Source of the DNA: Sarcomyxa edulis
Lineage: Eukaryota; Basidiomycota; Agaricomycetes; Agaricales; Mycenaceae
Direction: 5' to 3'
Assembly: GCA_009761415.1 (NCBI GenBank)
Contig: QUOL01000011.1
Location: 310,001-374,000, forward strand
DNA length: 64,000 nt
Under the pieces are notes generated by a model that was given only the letters and a program-made list of their open reading frames with translations, was not told the origin of the DNA and made no database searches. Shown here piece after piece: positions 11,917 to 21,606 of the stretch. Position 1 is the first letter of the stretch. Every line of letters begins with the position of its first letter. Both the position numbers and the translations under genes were made by a program.

Positions 11917-14194
11917 ACCAGGAACAGAACCGCCCTCCTCATACTCCTGAGCCGTACCGTGCTGTTCAAAGCCTCCCCGATTTCGACACGCCTTACAGAG
12001 TCAAACTCCCCTCCCAGCCACACAAGGAGAAGCCACTCACGAAAGTCACAATGGACCCGCGACTGAAATTAGAACTCGACGGCGCAGCCTTCAAGAATGT
12101 CTCAAACCTGATCGAAACTGTCTTTCCCGACGATGTCCTTCCTCGTCCTGCGTCGGAACTCCTTTCAAGACTCAGTTCTAGCGGGCGTTCCTTGTACAAT
12201 CCAAAAAAGCAAACATGGCGTACTTGCCCCAAACTGAACACTTCGTCTACACCTGGGGTCAGAGACCACGAGTTAGCCGATTTTTTCAATAGCATCGGTT
12301 CAGCTATGGAAAAGGCATGTGTAGGTTATATCTCGAAGAAGGATCGGCCATCGAAACGCAAGTGGACTTCGAAATACTCTGGAGGTAAAGGGTTACCAGG
12401 AGTCAACGCCACTGGCACTCGCTATCCAGATCTTGTGCTACTTGACAGCGCCCAATGCATCCTGGATCAAGACGGCTGGGGAAAGGTCCATGCGCACACT
12501 GAGCTAAAATCGAATGAGGCCGAGGCAGCACATGCTGTGATTCAACTAACGAATGGCGCTTATTCTGTTTTCGAATCACAAGCCGACCGTCGTTTCAGTT
12601 TGGGCGTATCGATATGTGGAATGAAGTTATCTCTTCTCCTCTTTGATCGTTCTGGGAGGGTTGCCTCCGAGCAATTCGACATCCATCAAGAACCCGAACT
12701 ACTCGTCCGCGTTCTAGCTGGTCTGACTTTGACAAAGTTCTCCGCTATCGGGTATGATTCAACTGTTCAAACTATCAAAGGAAAACGCTATCTCGAAGCT
12801 GGGGGAAAAACTTACGAATTGGTTGACACTGTGTTTATTAGTGATGTTATCCGTGGCCGCGGAACTGTCTGCTGGCATGCTCGACGTGATGGCGAAGATT
12901 ATGCCATCAAAGACATGTGGGCCGACACATCTCGTGATTACAGCGAGGCCGAAATTCTGGCCAAGGTAGAAGACGTTGTTGGCTTACCGAAGGTCGTGTG
13001 GCATGGAGCGGTGTTGGAGGATGTCGTCGAAAACTCGACCGCTCGATGGCGAACCACAATCGACAAAAAGAAGACTGTACACCTCGAGACACGCGTACAT
13101 CGTCGAATAATCATGACTCCTTTCGCCCAACCATTAAATTTTTTCGCATCGAAAAGGGAGCTTATATCGATGCTAATAGACATCATTAGAGGTCTGTGAA
13201 TTTCTTCATTATATGTTAACATACACTCACAGCCACATCTGCAGCCCATAAACGCCTGGTCGACAGGGGCATTCTACATCGTGACATCAGTCTTCGGAAT
13301 ATGATGCGCGTTCCAAGTTATACCCCATCCAAGGACCTCAAATCCGAATCCTCTTCTTCTCTGGATACATCGACGACGGACGTTGACGTCCCGCATTCGA
13401 TCCCACTACACAGAGGCCTCTTGATTGATCTAGATTATGCGTTAGTGTCGACGGACGACAAAGAAAGATCTTTGACAGTGGGTCATCGAACAGTACGTTC
13501 TAACAGTGTATTGTGCTCGGATGTATTCGTTGATATATGCTCCTAGGGCACTCTTCCTTTCATGGCGGCTGACGTCTTACTACGAGGTCAGGGATGCTTG
13601 CATGAACCTAAACATGATCTTGAGTCTGTATTCTACGTCCTCGTTTGGATTTGCGCTCTCTACGACGGCCCAAATGATTCCGAACGCGGAGACTTCTCTG
13701 TCTACGATACGGCACTTAAGTCTTGGCTTGTGGGCGAGACTGCCAAAACTATTGGCGCTTATAAGCATTTGTTCATGACGGATTCTTATTTCTTCGAGTC
13801 CGATGTTCTTGCCTTGTTCAGTCCATACTTCGAGGACCTGAAGCTCTGTGTCTCTGCACTACGGGAGGCCCTCCGCTCGACCACGCCAATCACTCACGAA
13901 ATTATGATTGATATCCTCCAGGAAACTTTCGATCTCCTTCCCGAGGTAGAGGAGTGGACGCCCAAGAGTGTCCGTGGCACGTCCAAGCGAAAATTGGACC
14001 GCATATCCGAGGACGATGAAGGCACTGAAGAAGACGGAAACACAGGAGAGATCGACGGAAAGGGAGCAGGTCTCGAGGACAAAAGGAAGTTGCAAAAGCG
14101 ACGATCTTTTAAAGCTACTAGTTGTCCAACAAATCTTCCTGGCCGGAAGCCCTCCAAACGCATGCGCTCGGAGGATCTGGATGTAGATGATTAG
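11917..14194 (+). CDS. FunK1-type protein kinase with a PD-(D/E)xK-like N-terminal motif
   Basis: FunK1 is a kinase family expanded in multicellular basidiomycetes. The catalytic part shows WHARRDGEDYAIKDMW (beta-3 Lys; 12871-12918), the catalytic loop HRDISLRNMM (13277-13306), LLIDLDYALV in place of the DFG strand (13420-13449) and GTLPFMAADVLL after an intron. A basic Ser/Lys-rich tail follows, ending in an acidic run. From ATG 12051 the first about 250 residues are non-kinase. They contain RYPDLVLLD (Asp at residue 127) and HTELKSNE (Glu151, Lys153), which is the P-D...E-x-K spacing of restriction-like nuclease folds. The frame stays open upstream from an acceptor at 11917 (NQEQNRPPHTPEPYRAV), so the true start may be in an earlier exon. 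Two introns lie near 13190-13235 and 13494-13546. Substrate is unknown. Confidence 0.85.
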
Positions 14195-14479
14195 AGGATT
14201 GACTTGCATTTCACTTTTGTATTGCTAAATGTCTTTGAAATGTATACCTGATCCTGATTCGATTTGGACGGGCCATCAGGGATCATCGCGTGAACGGTAG
14301 ACAGCGTGCTCTTCTAGTTGTCGCGTTTATCAGTGAGCACAACGTAATATGGTCGGATGAAAAGCGATCTCGAATAGATATATACAGACAGAGAGCTCAA
14401 GATACAGCGGGCCTGTCTTCAAGAGTCGATCGCTCAACTTCGACTTCGCGGCTTGAGTTCAAACCAACGACTGGCACGC

Positions 14480-16256
14480 ATGTCTGCCCAAATCGCCTCT
14501 CTTTCACACTCTCTCGACTCTATCAAAGCATTAACCTGGACCGCAGCTCAGGAAAAATCCATCTCTCGAGATTACCCATTCTCAGATCTACATGAAGAAA
14601 CGCCAGATCAATATGTCGTTCGTACATATCTTCAATTTCTCTGGCTGCCACAGGTGCGTCCTTCATCTCTCTTCAATCCTCGTATATAAACCTGAGCACA
14701 TGCATAGTCGATAATGCCACTAAACCTCTTCATCCCATCTTTATTACGCGTCAAAGTCGCGTCCTCCTCGCGGCCTTCTGCGGCTTCACCACACCCTCTA
14801 CACGACCTCCTCGAACCATTACTCCTCACCGCTCGCGCAACATCTAACAAGTATCATGTAGAACTGCTACAAATTCTCGTAGATGGTGGAGGAGCAGGGG
14901 AAGTTGAGGAAACCATGATGTGGTTTGCGTTGAATCACGAAAAAGCGGACGACGATCCTATGCGTTCAGCACAACAGGCGGATGGACCTTGGGTTGACGA
15001 GAAATGGAGATCTAAATGGCTGGATCGAATGGAACGACGCGAGTACGTGTATCATACATAAGCTCTAGTTTTGGGGTGAGTGTCATTTATTCAGCATCGT
15101 CTCAGAGTGCAGATACAAGTTCTCCTTCACTTCCTCAAACTCTCACTTCCTGGTCGACCTCCACTACCCACATCAGACATATCTGCCACTGGGTCTCCAT
15201 CTGTTAAGAAACGGAAGCGCAGCAGCCGTACTGAACCCCAGGCGCTGCCAGCACCCTCTCTCGAGGACACTCTGGAGTCATACATGGATAAATTGTCAAT
15301 GTGGCAGCTAGTTGGAGGCCTGGATACCACTACCTCCCGACCAAATCCTAAGTCAAAGGTCAAGACAGATATAGGACCAAATGACGATCGCGATTGGATG
15401 CAAGTGTTCTGTGAAGAAGTTGTGGAACAACGGTACGTTTGTGTGCATTGATCCGACTATATACAGAACACGCTGACCATATCTGTGATTTAGATTCAAA
15501 TCTGAACTTCCCGATTTCTGCGCTTTGTTCCACAGTAAAGTGTTCCCGACATCACCATTCTCCGACGATTCGTCGGCATTCAGTGACTCGTCTCGTTCCC
15601 CTTCTCCTGATTCCCGTGTCAAGCGTGCCAAATCGTCTGTACCGTCTCGCGTAACTCCAGACCCTACTCGACACCCCTCGCCCGCACTATCATCTACGTC
15701 TTCGATATCTCGTACGAAATCGACGGCCAAACTAAATAAAACTGGTGGAAATCCAGCTGCGGAAGCCTCGCGACTTCTTGCCCGTTCCCGCTCTAGGTCT
15801 CTATCAGTGTCACTTGCTCAGGAAAAGGCAAATCAGCGCGCGGGAAGTATTGGTCCTTCCACTGGCGCAGGAGCGAAGAAGAGGATTCTGAGCCGAGAGG
15901 TTAGCATGTCCAGAGTATTCAAAGGGAAAGGCAAGGCCAGACCGTCCAGCATGAACATATCCATGAAGATTAAAGAAGAAGAAAAAGAGAAGGCCAAATT
16001 GTTGACAAAGCCTGTCCGACGGGATGAAGGTGTAACACTTGTTGATGCTACGCCCACGAAAGCTAGACCGCCCAGGACTCAGTCCTTTTCTTCACACTCC
16101 GAGTCGCCTTCCCAGATTGCGTTATTCCGGAGCTCAAGAAGCGTATTATCTGGACGTGAACCCGAGTTTAATGACGATGATGAAGAAGAGTGGGAGGTAC
16201 AACGTTCTAGTTCGCCGGGCCCGTCTTTTCTGCGGACGGGCTATCATAAAACATAG
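14480..16256 (+). CDS. Probable DNA replication initiation factor Sld3 (SLD3 domain)
   Basis: Sld3 recruits Cdc45 to the MCM helicase at origins after S-CDK phosphorylation. The start at 14480 is the first ATG after an in-frame stop. The exon from about 14709 carries LNLFIPSLLRVK and DLLEPLLLTAR. The next exons give WLDRMERRE then RVQIQVLLHFLKLSLPGRP, DWMQVFCEEVVEQR then FKSELPDFCALFHSKVFP, and late motifs KKRILSREVSMSRVFKGK and VTLVDATPTKARP. This order matches my recollection of the fungal SLD3 Pfam region. The tail is rich in Ser-Pro/Thr-Pro (SRSPSPDSRVKRAK, DATPTK), suiting CDK control. Four exons are inferred, and the stop is at 16254-16256. The assignment rests on pattern, not a search; an unrelated orphan remains possible. 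Confidence 0.6.
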
Positions 16257-16682
16257 TGTGGGGTTTGGTGAGCGCGTTCGAGGTATGGTATAGATTTGTA
16301 CGTGAGTCTCCTGTGGCGCACTTATTCTTGTTCACGATATCTTGAATAATCAATGTAACTCCTATACACAACTCCTTGCGGTCTTATTTCTAGTGAGTAG
16401 ATCCAGGATAAACCTGTGAAATGGCTTGTAATTGGGAGAGAAATTGTTCCGTGATCATGACGGCGACAGAGTCTATTTTGTGGCACCCAGACCAAAAAAT
16501 CTGAACTCCGACAGCAAACGGTCTCTTGGTCGTTCCCTCGCCGCTGTGGATCAGCTTTAGTGTCTTTATCTCCCTCTAATCCTCGACTGTCCTGCTCCTT
16601 TATCTAGTGGAAGGACCGGTGATATACTTCCCTATTTATGTGCTAATCCATCACATTATCTCTATCTCGACACCCCACGACC
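16257..16682. other. Intergenic; no gene seen
   Basis: No exon-like frame. It serves as the 3' end of the Sld3-like gene and the promoter/leader of the transporter gene starting at 16683. Confidence 0.4.
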
Positions 16683-18561
16683 ATGCATAGCCATCCCTCT
16701 CTCAACGGATACGACTCTCGTCCAACAGGTCTTGCCCTTAATTCGAACGATGTACAACGAATAAACGACAGGAGCCTATGGCATGGTGACTCCAAAGCCC
16801 TCCCGATATACGCTACTGATGATAGTACCTGGCCGAACGAAAAATTTACTCCCCAAAATATGGGGTCCCGAGCTAGAGCAGCTCTTTCGCATACAAAACG
16901 ACTCGTTTTGCGCTACTGGCCATCAACCTCCAGGAGGAGGTCTCCACGGCCATTGATGATGTCCACCAAATCCTCCATGACAGCACCGACCACAGTTCCT
17001 GCCCTTTCGAACGTCGTCTTCATCCTTCTCTGCGGGCTTTGGTACACGACATCCGCCTTGTCTTCCAATACTGGCAAAGCCATCCTCACCCAATTTCGTT
17101 ACCCAGTCACCCTCACGTTCATCCAGTTTGGCTTTGTCGCAGTATACTGCATGCTATTCATGTCCCCTGTCGTTCGGTTTTCTAGGATGCGGATGCCCAC
17201 GAAGGCCATCATTCGGAGTACGTTGCCGATGGGAATGTTCCAGGTTGGAGGACATATGTTCTCGAGTATGGCGATCTCAAGGATTCCTGTAAGTACGGTG
17301 CACACAATCAAGGTACGTACATCTTCTGTTCTTTGAGATCGCTCCTTCATTCATCGCCACCCTTTAGGCGCTATCTCCCCTCTTTACGGTAGCAGCTTAT
17401 GCCATCCTGTTCAAAGTCAGCTACTCCGCCAAGACCTACATATCCCTACTGCCGCTCACGCTGGGCGTCATGTTGGCATGCTCATTCGACATGTCTGCGT
17501 CTGACATGATTGGTCTACTCTGCGCTTTCGGCTCTGCTGTCGTATTCGTCAGCTCCAATATCTTTTTCAAGAAGATCATGCCCTCGAGCACTGGAGGGGG
17601 CATGTCCCAACCCTCCTCACACAAACTCGATAAACTGAACCTTCTCTTCTACTCATCCGGTATGGCATTCCTACTTATGATTCCTATATGGCTTTATTGC
17701 GATCTACCTGCATTCCTGGCCGCAACCCCTGACCATGTGACGCATCCAAACCATGGCCATGCAACCCCACACTCTGTTCCCTATTACCTCCTGATGAATG
17801 GCACGGTGCACTTTGCCCAGAACATTATCGCTTTCGTTATCCTGTCTTCTACGTCTCCGGTGACATATTCCATCGCGTCGCTCATCAAGCGCGTAGTAGT
17901 CATATGCATTGCCATCGTGTGGTTCAGTCAAACCGTACATCCTATCCAAGCCTTTGGAATCACGATGACATTCATAGGGTTGTACATGTACAACAATGCT
18001 AAATCGGACGTGGAAAGAGGGGAGAATAAGATGCGGAGGGTGGAGGCGGCTCGGGACTTAATGCTGCCTACGACCAAGGCAGATACACGGCTGATGATGA
18101 ACGGAACACCCCCTCCCGAGATAGTTCCGGACCAATCTCAAGTTATCGGTGAGACCACAGGAATGGGATTAACGTCAGCAGCGCCATATGGCCGTGGAAG
18201 AACCAACACTGCGCCGGTGTCAATATCTCACTCACACTCACAATCCCACCACCACCCTCATCCCCATAATCAGTCACCGACAGCCGTTCTATCTCCCCCG
18301 TCACTCTCCTTGAAAATCGTCCCTTCAATATCAAGCGGGACCAGTGTAAAGCCAATATCACCTCTTGCACTCAAGGAAATGGAATTCAATGCGACACGAC
18401 CAGTGATATCTCCAACGGATTCTTACCCCTCTCCTCCACCCTCGCTCGACTCCCCACCGTCTGAGACTGTCCCGCTCGGGTACGCCGCCCATGGGGGACA
18501 ACTGCAGGCTCGCCTCGTAGACATTCACGACGAAAAGTCCCGGACCGACCATAGACCCTAA
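16683..18561 (+). CDS. Triose-phosphate-type transporter, SLY41-like (TPT/DMT superfamily)
   Basis: A multi-pass membrane carrier of the nucleotide-sugar/triose-phosphate transporter family; yeast Sly41 is an ER/Golgi member. A hydrophilic N-terminus of about 95 residues leads to helices starting VVFILLCGLWYTTSALSSNTGK. Next come FPVTLTFIQF-type (here YPVTLTFIQFGFV), HMFSSMAISRIPVSTVHTIK, then after the single intron (about 17312-17367) ALSPLFTVAAYAILFK and VFVSSNIFFKKIM. Then follow YLLMNGTVHFAQNIIAF, SPVTYSIASLIKRVVVI and the helix ending GLYMYNNAK. STVHTIKALSPLFTV and SIASLIKR are family hallmarks, including the substrate-binding Lys positions. A His/Ser/Pro-rich cytosolic tail of about 185 residues follows. 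The transported molecule cannot be told from sequence. Confidence 0.85.
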
Positions 18562-18927
18562 ACCATATACATATACCCAGCATCATATTACTAGCACCGT
18601 CTCCTAGTTTTCCTCCTCATATATTTATATACCACTTTCGCTGCCTCGCTCACTCGCTCGCTCGCTTCAGATACAGTAACACCATCTCATGTGCGTGGTG
18701 AGATTCCACATTCACATATGACACATTACATACATACATGCCGTTGGATTTAGCTTATAGAGCTTGAGGATATGGAATGTCCACGACGACTGCGCTCTTT
18801 CCCTTCAAGTATTACATACCGTAGTACGGACATCTGGACTGCTTGCTCGTTTTACAATAATGCTCTCTTTTTCTGATCTTGGCATGAGTATGTTTGCAAT
18901 TAAAACGCGCGCTATCGACTGTACTTT

Positions 18928-19497
18928 CTATTCGATCTCGACGGTTATATTCGTGAATTCCAACGTCGGGGCTTCCAGAGCCTAAAAAACAAAGAAAGAC
19001 ATGTCAGATCCGAATTATGAGAGCAAGGAATGGAAGACACCAACTCCGAGCAGACTAAAATGCGCGAAATTCAATTGTGCCTTTCCGAGGGGTGACAGTG
19101 CGGGAATGGTGACTGTGAAGTTCTGATATGGTAGTAGGTTCAACCCCAAATGAATTTCAGGATTATAGTCGTCGATAGTGGAGAGAATGGTTCCGAGAGA
19201 GGACGAAGGTGCGGGGCAAGAGCAGATCGGACAGAATTGAATGCCGATGAGGAGGGATATCTCGTCTATCGTAGAGAGCGTTATCTAGGACATTTGCTTG
19301 AGCATGTGCATGTGCGAGGAGATAAGGGCGAAAAAACATACCGAACGAACAACTTGTACGACGACGGTATCACCTGCTGTGAGGGTGCTTCCGTTAGCAG
19401 GAGCTCCAATCGAGATGCTCTGTCCATTGACAGTAGGGGACACAATTGAGATGAGAAAGGCTGCAAATGCAGACAGTGATCGGATTGATATGAACAT
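18928..19497 (-). CDS. Small secreted protein, copy 1 of a divergent pair
   Basis: The minus-strand ATG (19495-19497) begins a signal peptide, MFISIRSLSAFAAFLISIVSP, ending near VNGQ. The mature part reads SISIGAPANGSTLTAGDTVVVQVVRS, then after an intron LSTIDEISLLIGIQFCP with Cys residues in FCPICSCPAP. LLPYQNFTVTIPALSPLGKAQLNFAHF follows, then after a second intron ALEAPTLEFTNITVEIE and stop (18928-18930). The partner at 20333 has the same exon plan and motifs. Families of this shape are common in mushroom genomes and are unnamed as far as I know. No enzymatic motif is visible, so an extracellular role is inferred from the signal peptide alone. Confidence 0.8.
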
Positions 19498-19572
19498 CGT
19501 TCGTTCTCCCTCCGAGGATGGTTCTTTGTCGGGTCAAAATCGAAGAAACATTGAAATTCTTGAGCAGCAGTC

Positions 19573-19580
19573 AATTTATA
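19573..19580 (-). promoter_or_regulatory. TATA box (TATAAATT) of small secreted protein copy 1
   Basis: TATAAATT on the minus strand, about 76 bases upstream of the start codon. The identical octamer precedes the divergent paralogue at 20269-20276. Confidence 0.5.
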
Positions 19581-19597
19581 CACAAGTGCATTCCTGA

Positions 19598-20268
19598 TAG
19601 AGTTTCCTTATTGTAATGAATAGCAGGGCCTAGACCACTGTTCGTAACGGAATGCATGAGTATGTGTATACGGAATAGGATTTTGACATACCGTGACAGG
19701 GCTCGGAGAACGATTGCAATTCCGTTGAATATCCTGTTTGATGGTCTAGGTGATCAGGCCTTGCTAGGGTATATCAAAGGCGCAATCTTCTGCCTTCTTG
19801 GCCTCCCTCATCTTGTGCTCGCAAAGGTTAGTTTTGAACGGATGTACATTTCGACTTCGAAGAGAGAGATTCGAAGTTTCGGGTACTTCGGGTCAAGCAA
19901 TTGCCGTTCCACCATGGGCGGTTGCTTGGCTTGCACATCTAGTCCAAACATCGCCTGGTCATTTTCTTTTTTCAAGTTATATCCGCAAGGTCTCCACATT
20001 GTCCTTAAAGAATCGAGTGGCTTACTTGACTGGTCCGAATCTCTAATGTGGACGGCCACCATCAACTCTCAGAATCTCCGAAGTGGAACGGACGAACGGA
20101 TCAGCCTGGCATCGATGAAGCGTGAAGGCACCGTGACAAACATGCCTATTATGGTCCTGATCTAGGACCTGTCAACCATTATAGAGACCTTCCATTAGTT
20201 CCAAGCCATACCAGTAGACAAGCGATTCCTTATCTGCAATGCTTCCCATGTCTACCGGTACCAACTAA
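19598..20268. other. Divergent intergenic region between the secreted-protein pair
   Basis: About 0.7 kb between the two TATA boxes. It holds an open frame of 169 codons on the plus strand (19656-20165), overlapped by one on the minus strand. Neither shows a domain, signal peptide or paralogue here, so neither is called a gene. Confidence 0.35.
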
Positions 20269-20276
20269 TATAAATT
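20269..20276 (+). promoter_or_regulatory. TATA box (TATAAATT) of small secreted protein copy 2
   Basis: TATAAATT 64 bases before the ATG at 20333, identical to the octamer of the divergent paralogue. Confidence 0.5.
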
Positions 20277-20332
20277 CCGTTCTACCATCTTGAATCTCGC
20301 AGACTCCAGAGCTTCAACTGTTCATCGCGGCC

Positions 20333-20902
20333 ATGAAAGCATTCTTCGTTTTCCCTATTTTCATTCTCATGAACGTCGTCGCTGTTATTGCGCAGTCTAT
20401 CGTAATCCAGGCTCCAGCTAACGGAGCCATTGTCAATCCAGCCAGCACTATAACAGTGAAGATTGCTCGCCCAGTATGTTGCAATCCTGTCGTACCTTCT
20501 GCGTACTTACAATCTTCGGAAATGCCAGGTCTTATTGGCAACTACCACTGAGGTTGCCATAATCATCGGGTTCCAGTCCTGTGCGCTTCTCACAGGCTGT
20601 GCGGCACCTACTTCTACTCTGGGTAACGTTGTACTCGACACGATCACCAACTTCGCTCCTACCGTTCACACCGGAGACCCACTCGGGGCGGCGCCCTATC
20701 AGAATTTTACAGTCACTCTGCCGCTTCTTCCTCTTCTTGGAACCGTGCAGTTGACTTTCGCGCATTTCATTTTGGCCGGGGTGAGCTTTCTCATGTTCTC
20801 GTCCGTTGTGTTCCATAATAATGTTCGTCACAATATTCGAAGGCCCCGAAACAGGCCGTTCTCGAGTTTCTGAACGTTAACCTCACCGTCACGATTTTGT
20901 AA
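20333..20902 (+). CDS. Small secreted protein, copy 2 of a divergent pair
   Basis: The start codon at 20333 opens a signal peptide (MKAFFVFPIFILMNVVAVIAQ). The mature part runs SIVIQAPANGAIVNPASTITVKIARP, then after an intron VLLATTTEVAIIIGFQSCALLTGCAAP and PYQNFTVTLPLLPLLGTVQLTFAHF. After a second intron it ends APKQAVLEFLNVNLTVTIL with a stop at 20900-20902. Motif order, both intron sites and the Cys-containing loop match the minus-strand gene at 18928-19497, so the two are paralogues that diverge in sequence and in orientation. Predicted length is about 145 residues. Function is unknown. The U6 snRNA gene begins about 100 bases downstream. Confidence 0.8.
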
Positions 20903-20935
20903 TCAGTCATAAGTAGGAGGGCTGTGCGGCGTGCA

Positions 20936-20958
20936 CCCCGCGACTTGAATTAAATGCA
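20936..20958 (+). promoter_or_regulatory. U6 upstream element (PSE-like), copy 1
   Basis: CCCCGCGAC-TTGAATTAAATGCA starts 63 bases before the U6 5' end. A near-identical 23-mer (2 mismatches) sits exactly 63 bases before the second U6 gene, while the 40 bases between element and gene are not conserved. That pattern points to a core promoter element for U6 transcription. No TATA box is present near -30. Confidence 0.65.
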
Positions 20959-20998
20959 AGACTATGTTAGGCGAGATCGGAGTGTCACAGCAACAACT

Positions 20999-21022
20999 GT
21001 CCCCTTCGGGGTGACATACGAA

Positions 21023-21053
<31 letters not shown>

Positions 21054-21118
21054 GGCCCCTGCACAAGGATGACACGCTTTCCCGGAGTGGTAGATCTACG
21101 GATCTCAATATTTATTTT
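20999..21118 (+). ncRNA. U6 spliceosomal snRNA, copy 1
   Basis: U6 pairs with the 5' splice site and U2 and forms the spliceosome's catalytic core. Visible parts are the 5' stem-loop (GTCCCC-TTCG-GGGTGAC), a core identical to human U6 over AATTGGAACGATACAGAGAAG and on to GATTAGCATGGCCCCTGC, and ACAAGGATGACACGC. These include the ACAGAGA box and the AGC triad. The core is not interrupted by an intron, although introns occur in U6 of some fungi. The 3' part differs from animals: AGATC-TACG-GATCT could form a short hairpin, followed by a T-rich stretch ending in TTTT at 21115-21118, taken as the Pol III terminator. A second copy with the same body is at 54747-54866 on the other strand. Confidence 0.95.
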
Positions 21119-21606
21119 GCCCTTCACTCCAAGGCTTTCTTGTCTGACTCGCAAGGTTTCAACCACGAGTATCAAAGTTCTGTTGAGTATATTTTATGCA
21201 TCCCTACTAGTTAAGAAGCAGTGGAGAAGCAGTAATATGTGATGCCCGAAAGTCTGGGTAGTTCGGATGGGTGTATACTTCTTCTGGAGATCCCCTTCGA
21301 GCTTCGAGCTCTGGCAGAAGTATCATAAATGATTTTCTCTCGAATCAGGATGAATCATTCTTTGAGTATTTGTGCTCTGGGAAATCTCGCACTTCCAGAT
21401 CTTATTCGGCACCGAGAGCAGACGCGTCGACTCGCGTCAGTGACTTCGGGTCACGCGATCGTTATTGTCACGTCGGTACCTGGCCTTTCCTCCAACTCTC
21501 TTAGTCTCTCACCATCTGCTTACCAGTGCTGACCTCGGTCGACTACCTGTGCTACTTGAAAACTTTACTCTCGTGAATATATTTGTTCCGAAACACTCTG
21601 AATATC
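21119..21606. other. Intergenic; ACGCG-containing region upstream of LIG4
   Basis: No gene seen. GACGCGTCGACTCGCG (about 21421-21436) and CACGCGAT (about 21453-21460) lie 150-190 bases upstream of the ligase start and include a perfect ACGCGT. A regulatory role is inferred only from similarity to MBF sites. Confidence 0.3.

Noticed and set aside
19656..20165. 169-codon plus-strand frame between the secreted-protein genes
   Set aside because: No domain, signal or paralogue, and it overlaps the probable divergent promoter region.
20954..21214. Open frames across both U6 loci (for example VPFGVTYEKIGTIQRRLAWP)
   Set aside because: They are translations of the U6 snRNA body, seen identically at both U6 copies.
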